Part shown: piece by piece, positions 23,601-35,700 of the stretch
How the letters are laid out: every line of letters starts with the position of its first letter
How positions within the stretch are numbered: position 1 is the first letter of the stretch
Assembly: GCA_032622095.1 (NCBI GenBank)
Contig: CP136064.1
Span: 279,871,352 to 279,935,351, forward strand
Direction of reading: 5' to 3'
Origin: Siphonodentalium dalli
Taxonomy: Eukaryota > Mollusca > Scaphopoda > Gadilida > Siphonodentaliidae
Length of the DNA stretch: 64,000 nucleotides
Position numbers and translations under genes: made by a program
Notes under the pieces: model-generated
Database searches by the model: none
What the model saw: the letters and a program-made list of their open reading frames with translations, nothing else
Told to the model about the DNA's origin: nothing

Positions 23601-26600
23601 ACTAATCATAAATATCGCGTAAATTGCATGTTATTGTCATGTTAGTACTCTGTGTTATGTAAACAAATGCCATGTTATGTAAAAAAAATAAAATGTACAT
23701 AAAGAGTAAGCGATAAGCAAAACACTCAACACTGGGGAGAAGACCCCACTAATGAACTTTTGTTAGAAATGACACAAAGTGTTTACAACATACCAGTATA
23801 GCGCCAGCTAATCCTTGCCGCTAAGATGTGGATGTTGAATGGGTCACAGTGAATCACTCTCCTAAAATAATTGCCTGGTGTTGAGTGTTTTGTTATCGCT
23901 CACTATTTATGTGATGTATATAAACTAACGCTCGGCTCACATAAAGTCTGTTTTGTGGATAATATCATTCATACTATCATTATACTATATTATTAGTATA
24001 TTCGTTAGGAAATGTTCATAATTTGGTAACTGTTATTTCCAAATTTTAACCTATAATGAAGGCCAACCGTGCCTTTAAATAAGATATACAGACCTTTAGT
24101 AGTTTTTGTGGCCCGTCTGATGCATGGATGCTTAACTTGTGTAAAAGTTGGACTGAAAAGAAATCATAACAGTGGTAGAGGACTAAATATACAGAACACA
24201 ATTTGATTTTAACTAGATTATGGCAGAACGTATTTAAGAATATTAATAGAGGAACAGTTTGGCTATATTAGCTACACATCCCTACAAAGGAATTTGAATC
24301 ACTAATTACTGGCAAAATTGGAAAACCAAAATATAGGATCGTTGAGAAAACTAAAATAAAATACAAGTATTTTTAATACTTGTATTTTATTTTAGTTTTC
24401 TAAATTGGGGTCCATTCCATGAGTTTATGTTCCACTCACCCAAATTTCCTTTCGGACATATTCCTCTGCCCGAGACACAGATTAATGCCTACATCACCTA
24501 CATATCTACCACTAAATAACACCATTGAACATGAATCGATAAACAAAGATAATTTTATTTGAGCACTAACACTGATCATTACAGAACCATTTTTCGTGAA
24601 AAGAATGCTTATGAGACCTACAAACATCAACATTATTGCCATATTCTGAAAGATATTGAACTGGTCATCACTAAAAGCCATGTGGTTGATTCTGACGTTG
24701 TCAAAGAACACACTGTTCTGACTGGTTCTCATTTATGATTATGTAAACGAGGTCCAGATGTTACCCACTGAAGGGCTATCAGGAATATTTCATGGAATAA
24801 AATATTTTCATGAATGTAATGTTAGTGAAGTCAGACATTGAAATAAATTGCAAATTTTAACAATTTCCTCTACTGTTGTTGGTAGCGGTATGGAAAATTG
24901 TCAGTACACTTATTTTACCCGCCGATTTAGCTTTATGTTTTGTATAAATGATTATCTGGATGACAACACACTTACATGTACATTACTTAACCATTCAAAA
25001 ATAAAACACAATTACAATTTCTTAACTTTATCTACTTAATATATTACCATAGATGTTCAGAACTTGGATTTAAATTATCGACTGATTTACTATCAGTAAA
25101 GCTGAACGGGTCACTCTCACCAAAAAAAAGGACTGAAAGATACACCATGTTTTGAAAATGTGCTGAAGGGTACACAGGTTTTGAAATCTCGTTTGAAATG
25201 ATGTTTAGTTTTCGTATCTGCCATGATTTATGTTAGAGAATAATTGTTTACGTTCCAATGAACATTAAAATGAATAGAAAACAAACTGCTGATGGGCGCC
25301 AGACTTTCAGAAACACACTTCAAACCCTGTGTACCCTTCATCACTTTATTTGGTGAGAGTGACCCCTTCAGCATCAGTAAATACTATTAGATCAGTTTGC
25401 TTCTGGACTGAGAATTCACCCAACGGTTATAGCGGTGCCACTCCCCCAATGCCCTATTATGTCCTATAAACCCTGGTTACAGCAAACCATAAAGCAATAA
25501 ATTATTGTGAATTGGTTTAAGAAAGGGTGTGTGATTATCATTGTTTTGACAAGTAAGTATGGGTGACTTCTAGTAAATTGTTATCCAAACTTACACCGTG
25601 ATCAGTTACTGTTTAATTATTATTGGGCAATTTGGTCACTGACAGGTTATTAATATACAACTTATTGTTGATTGGTGCCAAATTTAGTCATAGTCCTATC
25701 AATGCATATTCAACATTTTTAACCCTTTACCCAACAAAACAGCCAAATAAAGCTTCAACAGCCTAAAATATCTTCGGTCTGTCTCAATAACACCATACAA
25801 ATATGGATATCATTGGAACCGGTTCATTGACCACATTGTGATGGTTACAGTTATGCCCTGTGCCAATGCATTCTCTTATATATGCGAGTCGACCATAGGT
25901 CGCCTCGCATTTATAAGAGAATCCATAGACTTTTTACCATTTTTTCTTACATTCTTTAACAATTTTATATTTTGTTCTTACATTTTTTAACAATTTTTAT
26001 AATATTTTTCTACATTCTTTGACAATTTTATCATTTTTAATGTGTTAAGCCAATGCATTCTCTTATATATGCGAGGCGACCTATGGTCGACTCGCATATA
26101 TAAGAGAATGCATTGGCACAGGGTATATGGGTTGATCTTACCCATGAGTCCACAAAATCTGTCAAACGTTCTTGGTATTCTGGTCTGGGGATTTATCTCT
26201 ATTAGAACATTCTTTTCTGTGTGAATATAAACTTGTAGCAATCCAGCTCTGTTCAGAGGACTATCCATCAGCATCAAGAGACACTGCAAAGAATTAAGAC
26301 AGTTGCAAAAACATTGTATATGTTATAGCATGATTAAAGTTCAGGACGGAATAACAAAGAATCATGCCAAAAAGTAGTAAATATTTACATTTATGTGTAG
26401 TTTAAATGTTGAGTTCTCTGAAATGTTACAGTTGATGTGGTTGGAATTTTTGATAACCCTAGTTCATTGCTTCCAGGGGAGATAGTGCTTGGATTCTAAC
26501 AGCTTTAACCACTGAAGTAAGTCCATAATATGTCACATGAAATGAAGAACCCTCTCCCCTGACAAGGAGCCTCTTACTAATATTATCCTTTTATTGATAT

Positions 26601-29600
26601 GCGTATTGAAGAGTTCCCATCCAGCCCTTGAAATTAGGAAAATTGTTCCATAGCAAATACAACGCTGTCGCATGTTAAGATTCCAAATGTTGCCGCAGCA
26701 TTTCCCACAGCATTGCTTCTTGCTATGACCAATTTTGAGAACTGCCCATGAGCTGATAAGTATAATAAAAAGAAATTCCATTCATACACAATAAGTCCGA
26801 AATTGTACATTTAGAGTTTTTTGCTCACCTGATGTGTTATGTCTGGCCGACACAAGCTGATATCTCGCTTGAACTTCTTCCCGATATATTTATGTTTATC
26901 ACAGTTTAGCAACTCAAACTGCTTCCCAGCCTGCAATGAAACATTGCAGTCAGAAAATTTTACAATCAATTAAGCCTTGAAATAGTGTGTCTGTCATTTG
27001 CAGAATGAGGTCTCCAGAGAGTGAATTTAGTGATGTTACCCCACACCGCTGGCTATCATCACCAAATTCAGCCTCTTGGGACCTCATTCTACTTAGGCCT
27101 CATCTATCTATAGTCTCAAAATAACACTGTCTTAGTCACTTCTGTTCTGTTTCTATATCCCCTAATTTGGAGAAGATAAAATGCATAAATATTAAGGTGA
27201 CACGTGGGTGAACATCACCAACTTTTACTAGAGAACTTCAATCTGGTCCTCGGTCTTCCATAGAAGTAGAGGCCTTAGCAGAATGAGGTCACCATAGGGT
27301 GAATTTGGTGATGCTAGCCCACCATGCAAATAGAATCACTCTTACCAGAAATTATATTTCTTAGGGCAAAATACAATGAATACATGTTTTGGTAACAGGT
27401 CCAAAATATTTTGGGGCGATAGGGTATTTTTTTTTAGTCATTCTATTTTTTTGTTTTAAACTCGGCTTAAGGTTTGACGAGGGGCGGATGGCAGACTACC
27501 AGCCCTAAACCTTAGTTTGTCTATTTTTGGGGAATTTTATTACTGTTAGCACGATAACTTGAACAAAGGTCAACCGATTCCATTCATATTTTGATATAAT
27601 ATGGACAATTAACAACAATATCCCGATCGAGTTTGAAAACCAGGTTTGTCCAGTTCTTTTTACCTGCCTAATGGCTCTTAGTTTGTCTAGTTTAGCAATT
27701 TTATGACCGTTAGCGTGATAACTTTAAACAAATGGCAACCAATTCTATTCATATTTGTTATATGTAACTTTCACAACAATATCTCAATTGAATTCGAATA
27801 CCAGGTTAGTCTGATATTTTTTACCTGACATGTATCGCCCTTAGTTGTCTGTTTGTTTAGACAAACTTTACTTTGTAAAGTTTGAGCTATTGCCATAGCT
27901 TGGTATACATTGTCCATGGGCGTCTGTCAACAATTTCCTTTAGCATGGGCTACAGGTCGTACCTTTGGTCGGATCATTATGAAAGTTGTTATAGCTTATT
28001 AACATGCAGATGGGAACGGGTCATTCAGCAAAAAAACATGGCTGCCAGTTGCCATTTTGAATTTCGAAATACAATCCATTAGCACGGGCTACAGGTCATA
28101 CTGTTCGTCTGATCATCATGAAATTTGTCATGGGTGTTAATATTGACATGTAGATGGCAACGAGTCATTTTAGGGTCATTCGGCCATAAAACATGGCCGC
28201 CGGCAGCCATCTTGGATTTTACTCTTTGCATGACTAAATCCTTTGGCACGAGCTACAGGTCGTACCTTTGGTCGGATCATCATGCAATTTGTCATGGATG
28301 TGAACATTGACATGTACATGGGAATGAGTCATTTTGGGATAATTGGGCCATAAAACATGGCCACCGGCAGCCATCTAGGATTTTACTCTTTGCATAACTA
28401 AATCCTTTGGCATGGGCTACAGGTCGTACCTTTGGTCGGATCATCATGAAATTTGTCATGGCTGTTGACATTGACATTCAGATGGGAACGAGTCATTTTG
28501 GGGTCATTCGGCCATAAAACATGGCCGCTGGCAGCCATCTTGGATTTTACTCTTTGCATGACTAAATCCTTTGGCACGGGCTGCAAGTCGTCCTTTTAGT
28601 CTGATCATTATGAAATTTGTCATGGCTGTTGACTTTGACAAGTAGATGGGAATGATTCATTTTCGGGTCATTTGGCAAAAACAACATGGATGTGTGGCCA
28701 TCTTGGATTTTAAAATTCAATCAATTAGCAATGGCTACAGGTCGTACTGTTCGTCTGATCATCATGAAATTTGTCATGGATGTTAATATTGACATTTAGA
28801 TGGGACGAGTCATTTTGGGGTAATTTGGCCATAAAACATGGCCGCTGGCAGCCATCTTGGATTTTACTCTTTGCATGACTAAATCCTTTGGCACACCCTA
28901 CAGTCCACTTCCCTCATCCGATCATCACCAAACTTCATATTGATCTTGCTATTGATCTACTAGATGGGAGCTATCAAATGTTTTTCATATTCATTGAAAA
29001 ATAGCCACCAGAGGCCATCTTGGATTCTATTTTATACATATCTCTTCATGTTGATAATCTAGTATTTCTTAGCCATTGATAGACTTCGAGAACCAGATTT
29101 GTCTGATTTCTTTTGTACCTGAGTTATGGTTCCTTAGTTTGGCCAATGGGGTTATTGTCATAAGGATCAAATTTGTAGCCATCTTCTCAAATCCATCAGA
29201 ATTGCACAAGCTAGCTTCCTACATTCCATCCTTTTATGAAGCGATATATGATGTCATTGCGTTGGGACAAAAATGGCAACGTCATGCTCCAAAACTGGGT
29301 TGATTTACTAAGTTATAGGAATAGAACTCTAGGAATAGAACTCAAACAATATCATGACATTGGTCGAAAATCTTAGATGAATATAATAATAATTTATTTC
29401 TTCCCTTAAAAATGTAATTATTTTTTCATTCATCTACTCAAGAATGTGATTAACCAAACAATTAGTCTTCATGGATATCAATATGAAAAGCTGGCTATGA
29501 ATGTGATCGCTCTTTGAAAATCTAGCTACATTTGTAATCAATTTGAAAAGCTGGCTACGAATTTTATCGAGGCCTTGAATGTGACAATGACCCCATCAGT

Positions 29601-30886
29601 CTATCAGGTCGGGCACACATCCAAAACAGGCTACATAGCTCGTTTTGTCTATCATAGCCCGATTAAGCTACATTTTTAATTTGATTTACACGTCTCTTTT
29701 GATTTTGGGTATACCACAAAAAAGCAACCTGCCTACTAGTATGTAACAATGTTTGTCAATTTTTAGTAATTCTTGGTTGGACAGATTCACCACCAACAAT
29801 TCACTCTTATGGGTGGATCAAATAGAATCCGGCTTATAGTAGGGTATCTGGAGAAGTCGGCCCCGCGCGAAGTCAGCCCCATACGAAGTCGGCCCCATTA
29901 AGTAGAAGGGATTAAATCGGCTTAATTTTATTGAGATAGTGTTTTGTTGGCTTTTATTGGCTAATTGTAAGGTCCCCAACTTAATTTGATTGATTTAGTG
30001 TAGTGTTTGTGTATGCTAATTGTGAAGCCTTAATTTAAGGTTTTCTTAGTTGTAATAACAAAATGAACTTCACTTAGGGGGCAGTCACTGACAGCTGCTC
30101 AGTTATAAAATTAAAAACAATGATAGTTGCCGACAGACAATGGAAGAAAGCGCTAAGTACTCTTGATTGCTGCATAGCGAACGAAGCCATTAGCTCATTA
30201 TATATGAGAATATACTTAAATCTTGTATATATAGTACGTGAATATCGCCTCTACAATCGGCGTGATGACAACCCAAGACCATCCAAACGTCGTAGAATGA
30301 TGTCTCGACGCAGAACAAAGGACTAGGTACCTCGCGTACGTAGAATTCAACGGAACCAAAATATTGTAAAGATTTCAGCACCAATTACCGACAGTGATGG
30401 CTATGACGACTTTGTTAATTGAATTTATTATATTGTCATTATTATTATTATCAGTTTCATATTTCATATCATAAACTAAATGGTTCTGTTATATATGGGG
30501 CCGACTTTTCTGGGGCTGATTTCGCGTGGGGCCGTATTCGTATGGGGCCGATTCGCGCGGGGCCCACTTCTCCTGAATTTTATGGAAGTAATTGACTGCA
30601 AGCCATACTGTATTACTGACGAAGAAGACGAGTTGTCGTCGGCGAACGCACAAGGAACATTGGTGCACGTGAGAAGTTGAGAACGGGCACATGCTCACAC
30701 TATTGTTACATCGAAATTAGGTGAAGTGTGAAGTTGTGTCATTATACTCATCGTTTGCACAAATACCTTAACAGACTCTAAAGAAGCTTTCTCCAGAACA
30801 ACAATAAGTCGTTTTTGATTTTTGATTTTTGGAAGAATCCTTGATTTTTCATCGGAAATTTCATGTGTTTTCATGGAGGCCGCCAT
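20640..30886 (-). CDS. EMG1: 18S rRNA pseudouridine N1-methyltransferase (Nep1)
   Basis: Six minus-strand exons, 30886-30767, 26930-26829, 26283-26142, 24152-24094, 22468-22319 and 20753-20640 (TAA), join in phase into 228 residues; human EMG1 has 244. EMG1/Nep1 is a dimeric SPOUT methyltransferase that methylates N1 of a hypermodified pseudouridine of 18S rRNA and is needed for small-subunit assembly in the nucleolus. Recognition is direct: [102 protein letters not shown] and [15 protein letters not shown] all align with the human protein. Asp70 corresponds to human Asp86, the residue changed in Bowen-Conradi syndrome. The N-terminal tail is shorter than in human, and ATG 30886 sits in CAAGATGGCGGCC, a YY1-like start context. 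Introns contain MITEs, a 60-bp tandem repeat and a TIR element. Exon 3 is nearly touched by a TTAA element. Confidence 0.96.
20765..21012. repeat. About 60-bp tandem repeat in EMG1 intron 5
   Basis: Four to five copies of a unit containing TAAATTAAAGCTGTACACAG followed by AGTAAATACAATG, starting about 20 bp from EMG1 exon 6. Confidence 0.8.
21201..21589. mobile_element. MITE with 9-bp TSD, 389 bp
   Basis: TIRs TAGATCATGCCATGAATCTC and its complement are flanked by ATGATTTGC on both sides (21192-21200, 21590-21598). The long imperfect palindrome continues inward (TAATAATGTACTT ... AAGTACATTATTA). The 9-bp duplication suggests a Mutator-like MITE. Confidence 0.8.
21825..21990 (+). pseudogene. 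Possible Penelope-like element 3' remnant
   Basis: A frame reads [20 protein letters not shown], followed after an apparent frameshift by [13 protein letters not shown]. This resembles the segment IIYILKSDPDSHQ ... LRTLQPLGMNKR of the Penelope-like fragment at 44378-46064. Short and frame-disrupted, so tentative. Confidence 0.4.
22026..22286. mobile_element. Near-perfect palindromic family A MITE, about 261 bp
   Basis: ATGCAAGCCTTGAAATAGTG at the left is matched in inverted orientation at the right. Each arm contains a smaller hairpin (GAATGAGGTCCCCAGAGGGT ... ACCCTCTGGGGACCTCATTC), giving a hairpin of hairpins. It lies 33 bp from EMG1 exon 5. Confidence 0.85.
23176..23515. mobile_element. 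Family C TTAA foldback, right end lost
   Basis: Starts TTAA-AGGTACTCAATCCGATCAG like the complete copy at 34085-34520. The central palindrome CACTTGATTTTAGAGTTATC is present, but the right arm decays after GTTCTGCCAACTTGTGGGC. Confidence 0.75.
24344..24404. repeat. Perfect AT-rich inverted repeat
   Basis: AAAACTAAAATAAAATACAAG and its complement flank a short TATTTTTAATA centre, a strong cruciform candidate in EMG1 intron 3. Confidence 0.8.
25101..25372. mobile_element. MITE with 9-bp TSD, 272 bp
   Basis: TIRs GCTGAACGGGTCACTCTCAC and its near-complement are flanked by ATCAGTAAA (25092-25100, 25373-25381). A rearranged relative is at 31825-32005. Confidence 0.8.
25723..26123. mobile_element. 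Family B2 TTAA element truncated next to EMG1 exon 3
   Basis: Starts at TTAA-CCCTTTACCCAACA and carries both internal hairpins (GCGAGTCGACCATAGGTCGC and its inverse). The right terminal repeat TGTTGGGTAAAGGG is missing: after GGCACAGGG the sequence changes, 13 bases before the EMG1 exon 3 donor. Confidence 0.8.
26970..27330. mobile_element. Family A MITE, long version
   Basis: GCCTTGAAATAGTGTGTCTG, hairpin, internal segment with TATATCCCCTAATTTGGAGAAG, then a second hairpin arm GCAGAATGAGGTCACC. The right end is degenerate. It lies in EMG1 intron 1. Confidence 0.7.
27860..29060. repeat. Family D repeat, about seven tandem ~160-bp modules
   Basis: Repeats CCTTTGGCACGGGCTACAGG ... AACGAGTCATTTTGGGGTCA ... 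GGCAGCCATCTTGGATTTTA at regular spacing with moderate divergence. It lies in EMG1 intron 1. The short open frames here are incidental. Confidence 0.85.
29848..30577. mobile_element. TIR element with GC-rich GGCCCCGCGCGAA ends, about 730 bp
   Basis: CTGGAGAAGTCGGCCCCGCG at the left is inverted at the right (GGGGCCCACTTCTCCTGA). Subterminal copies of GAAGTCGGCCCC occur in both orientations. The interior frame at 30120-30326 has a basic C-terminus ([10 protein letters not shown]) but no recognised domain. The TSD is uncertain. Confidence 0.7.
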
Positions 30887-31824
30887 CTTGCCGAAAAGGA
30901 GATATCGTTCTGCCGTTGTAAGTTTCCTGATTCTGTTACCCTTCCAAATTGCTTCATGCATAGTATTAAAATAGGTATTTAGATCAAATTAGCGCTAATT
31001 CATGATTATAAAAATGTCTAATTTTAGATTTAGGTCATTGTAAATTTGACGACATTCCAAAAACAATCACCGAATTTGTTGTCATTTGTTACCGAAAAAC
31101 TTTCCAAACTTTCCGAAACTTGGGAAAGTTCAGCCACAACTTTTAACTTTTAAATCAAAGTTTCTATCAACTCCCTTGTAATGCTTGCAATTTTGGTCAT
31201 GTATCGGGATTAACCGTCGAGGGTAAAACTATAGAAAACTGTTTTTCATCCATCTCTCCAACAGGCAACACTGCAAATGCAAGAGTTTCCAAACTTGACT
31301 TGAGTCTTGACCAAAGTTTCATCACCAATTTAATCTTCATTTCATTAAGCGTGCCGCACACGATGCGATATATATCGTACGACGGTCAAATATCGGACAC
31401 CGGTTATGGGTCAAATCATACTCATAGCGTGTGCGGTGGAAAATCGCAGGACATTTTGTTGCAGAATCGCCCGGCAATTTGGGGCAAGAAATCAAATAAA
31501 TCTGATTTTCTACGATCGAGTCATACAATTTATTCGAAGATGCCAATCAGATTCAACTATTAATATGATCACGCAGCGATCACATGTAATTATTTCACAA
31601 CAACATGGCGTCCATGCAGTGTCCTTCAATTTCAAAGTCAGAGTTGCAGATATTTTGGACGGCGGAATACATTCATGCCTCTACAATACAATTACAACTA
31701 CAATTGAAACAGGTGGACTGGACACCACTGGCACTGTCACCAGCAAATTGGTGTCAAATTAAATAATATATGATTGTGAATTTGTGTGGGGATATTTCGA
31801 ATTAAATCAGGTATAGGGCCTACT

Positions 31825-32005
31825 ACTGCTGAAGGGGTCACTCTCACCAAAAAATGTGCTGAAGGGTACACTGAGGATTTGAAAATGTGCTGAAGGGTAC
31901 ACAGGGTTTGTGATCGCCACTAACATCATTACTTAAACTGTATTTCTGAAAGTCTGGTGCCCATTAGCAGTTTGTTTTCAGTTCATTTTAATGTTCATTG
32001 GAACG
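31825..32005. mobile_element. Rearranged copy of the GGGTCACTCTCACC MITE
   Basis: Contains GAAGGGGTCACTCTCACCAA, a duplicated AAAATGTGCTGAAGGGTACA, then the interior of the 25101-25372 element. No right terminal repeat. It lies between EMG1 and the large gene. Confidence 0.65.
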
Positions 32006-32589
32006 TAAACAATTATTCTCGAACAGAAATCATGTCACTAAATATAGACCTATACCTATATTATATACATTTATGCATTAATAATACGGTAACCCATTGC
32101 ATTCACAAGAAATTTAAACAACCAGATCGTACGATCCTATTGCATTGTGTGTGGTGGTCTACCGTAAGTAATAAAAACAGAAGTTGCACGACTAAAATCG
32201 TACCGTGTGCGCACACAGATCTTACGTCGCAAGGGTCTGCGACAAATATCGTGCAACAAATATCGCATTGTGTGTGGCGCGCTTTAGGCATAGTCTCCTA
32301 GTTACAAACCACAATAACCGCAAATAGTTGATTATGAATTTAATTTGCTGAAATGGCAATTTGTTTTGGCTATTGTGTTTAATCGTAATTCAATTGCGGT
32401 TAAGTGCGATACAATTGCTTTCAGTGCAATTTTGTAGAGTTGTAATTAATTGCGCTTTTAAAAGCACAATTGAATTGCGCTTAACCAAAATTGGATATAG
32501 AGAACCTAAATAAAAAAGAAATAGAATATTTATAATACCGGTATAAGTGAAGAACTTTCTGTAGAAATTTTATAATAAAAAAACTTTCC

Positions 32590-32700
32590 AGAGAAGATGA
32601 GGCCTAAGCAGAATGAGGTCCCCATACTAGGGATAGCGTCACTAAATTCGCCCTCTGGGGACCTCATTCTGTAAATGACCGGCACCTTATTCTGAGACCT
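32590..32700. mobile_element. Family A MITE fragment
   Basis: GCAGAATGAGGTCCCCATAC paired with CCTCTGGGGACCTCATTCTG. It ends 37 bp before the acceptor of the first coding exon of the large gene. Confidence 0.7.
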
Positions 32701-32736
32701 GCTCTTCCTCTTAATTATTTCTTTCTATTCTAACAG

Positions 32737-35700
32737 ATGGTCACATGATAGAGCAGTGGGGATGCCATGCATAATGTGAAGGTACTAAAACAATGTCTAA
32801 CAGCCGGATGACAAATGGATCTCAGGTGCGTTCACTAATTATTCTGAATGGATTCACCCACTCTGTTTGAAAAGTATAAATTAGAATGATCTATTCAGTG
32901 TTTATTTGCTTGAGTATTCAGTTAAACATTTGAACCTCATGTAGATTGGAAGGAGGGATAATAGTAGGGTCCTGCGAATTGGACATTTTGATCGAATCGA
33001 ATATCGAATCGAATTCAGGAAATCGAATCGAATATCGAATCGAATCACATCTGTATGTTGCATTCTCAATTGGGCATGTTTTGTCAACGATTAGACGATT
33101 TGTGAAACGTTCCATGAAGTACATGCACGAAGTTCCATCATAACTCATGTGGCGATGAACCGTCATTTGCAATACTATTAACTTCAATTGATAATTGATT
33201 AAAACGTTCATGCGACCGTCACGATGATTAAAATATAACCACTAAACGGATTATTGGAACTAAAATCACGCAAAATTTGTACAGATTGCATGTGCATGCA
33301 AAATTGCAAATCAACATTCGGAATTATCACCCGTTGTTATAAAACTTGAAGATGCAACAACAGTCGCAGTGTAGCATGTTTATGTAGTGCTGGATGCTTC
33401 TTGGGCAGATGATTCCATAGATGGGTAGTTGTCCCAGATGCTTGCGATTTATACACCATGTTGCATTCATCACATGTGTAAGCCTGCAGCTTTATCATGT
33501 TTAAAATAAACATGAATAACGGATGACGTTTTGTCAAGTGTCAAAGAACGCTCCGAAATTGAAAGTAAACTTCAAATGAAAACACTGCCAAAATGCATTT
33601 TTCGATGACGGGAACACGTGTTGTTTAAATTCTGAGCTATATTACATAACGCGGAATCTGAGACGGATACACCGCGGATAATGCTAGCGGTTGATCAGTC
33701 TCATTATGCTATTATAATTCATGCGCGTCGTCGGTCCATCTGCGATCTCCAAGATTTTGACTACCATGTTCAAAGATAGAAATCAGACGTATTTATTTGT
33801 CCTATAGTGGCTAATTGCTGTCTATACTTATATTTAATATATAAACGCGATGTACAATGATAATTATAAGGTGCATATATACATCATTTTCTGTAATTAA
33901 ATGGCACAAAACAGCTAAGATCGACATGTGTATACCTGCCCGTAAACCGCCTACTTTTCCATCAGTGTATATTCGAAATTTCGAGTTGGCAATTTCGAAT
34001 CGAATTCGAATCGAATTTGACTTTCGAATCGAATATCGAATATTCACAGGACCCTAGATAATAGGTCAATGGATATAAACTTAAAGGTACTCAATCCGAT
34101 CAGATGCTCCTAAATTACTATTTCTTTGGCTTCGGAACCCACCCATCAAAGCTCAGAGTGATTAGATATCGATGTTTGAAATTTGCTGTTTCTATTGTTT
34201 GTGGACGAGATCTTTTCCAGGACCACATGCTCAAATGGAAAATTGCGGTTGTAAGATGGATAACTCTAAAATCAAATGGTTATTATTATTATTAACCACT
34301 TGATTTTAGAGTTATCCATCTTACAACCGCAATTTGTCCGTTTGAGCACGTAGTCCTGGAAAAGATCTCGTCCACAAACAATAGAAACAGCAAATTTTTC
34401 AACATCGATATCTAATCACTCTGAGCTTTGATGGGTGGGTTCCTCGACTCGAATCAAATATTTTTTACCCCGAAGCCAAAGAAATAGTAATTTAGGAGCG
34501 TCTGATCGGATTGAGTACCTTTAAGATACTCTGAAAAAACTTGCCAAAATATCATAGCAATTTTCAAGCTGCTTTCAATTTTTCGCACAAAACAAAGAAA
34601 TATCAGTCTACAGGCTCCCATTTACTCTGATAACAAAGTTAGTTATTCTCCAGCTGTTTTCCATTTTTTACCCATAATTGAGATGAATCCTCTTTATTTT
34701 TCCTTAGTGGAAAAAATTCTGGGCCAGTTTTTCTAAATTCTATGAATTGAATGAGTAATATAGTCGGTATAAAAGTCTTTACCTTATTTAAATTGACCAA
34801 TTTTTATAAGGGAGCATTACTATGTGTTAGTATATATTACAATAAATATTACTGCAAAACCCAGATTGGGAACTGGGAGATATATTATACAGATACAGAA
34901 TTTGGGGCTCCAAATTACCATGTGGATCTAATATGAGCTGATGGCTGTAAAATAGTCTATGGATTCCAACTAAATCATATAGGTATGTTCAAATAAATCA
35001 TATAGGTATGTTCAACTAAATCATATAGGTATGTTCAACTAAATCATATAGGTTACGTTCAAATAAGAACAATATGGATTGTCACATGGTGTGTCAAGGT
35101 GGATGCGGTATCATAGTGGTAAATACTAGTACTTTGCTATATGTGAATTTATTAATTTTCAGAACAATGATAGAAATACTGAGGGTGATGCTAATGAGCA
35201 AAATGATGTGAGAGACGGGGATAGCCAGAATGGCTACCATGACGACCAGTCAGACAGGGGGCGTAGAAGGAGGAGCTCCCAGGTAAATAATGCCAAGGCT
35301 TATAATAAGTGCATCTGTGCGTCATCTACATTGTACCGTCTGATGCACTATGCCACATGGTTTACACCCATAGCATCCATTCCATCCAATCAATGTCTTT
35401 TAAAATTAAAATTAATGTATTAACTGATATGCGTAAAAAACTTTACTAAAAGCTCTCCGACACATGAAATGTAGAAACACAAAATTAGAAATTAAGAACT
35501 TTGAATTGATTACATGATACAGAAATGCAAAACTGATGTATCCTAGCTTTGTCGTGTTTTATTCCTAGAATCAATGAATGCCATCATTTTGTCCCAGAAG
35601 TAAACACAGATGGACACTAAAAAGTTTATAACGACTTCAACAACATTTTAGTGGCCATTCCCTGCATATCCCGTGATAAAAAAACAAGGTTTGAAAAGCT

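Noticed and set aside
30120-30326. 68-codon frame with basic C-terminus
   Set aside because: Inside the GGCCCCGCGCGAA transposon; too short and without a known domain to call a gene.
34751-34936. 61-codon plus-strand frame upstream of exon 2
   Set aside because: AT-rich intron sequence with no conservation-like signal and no usable splice context.
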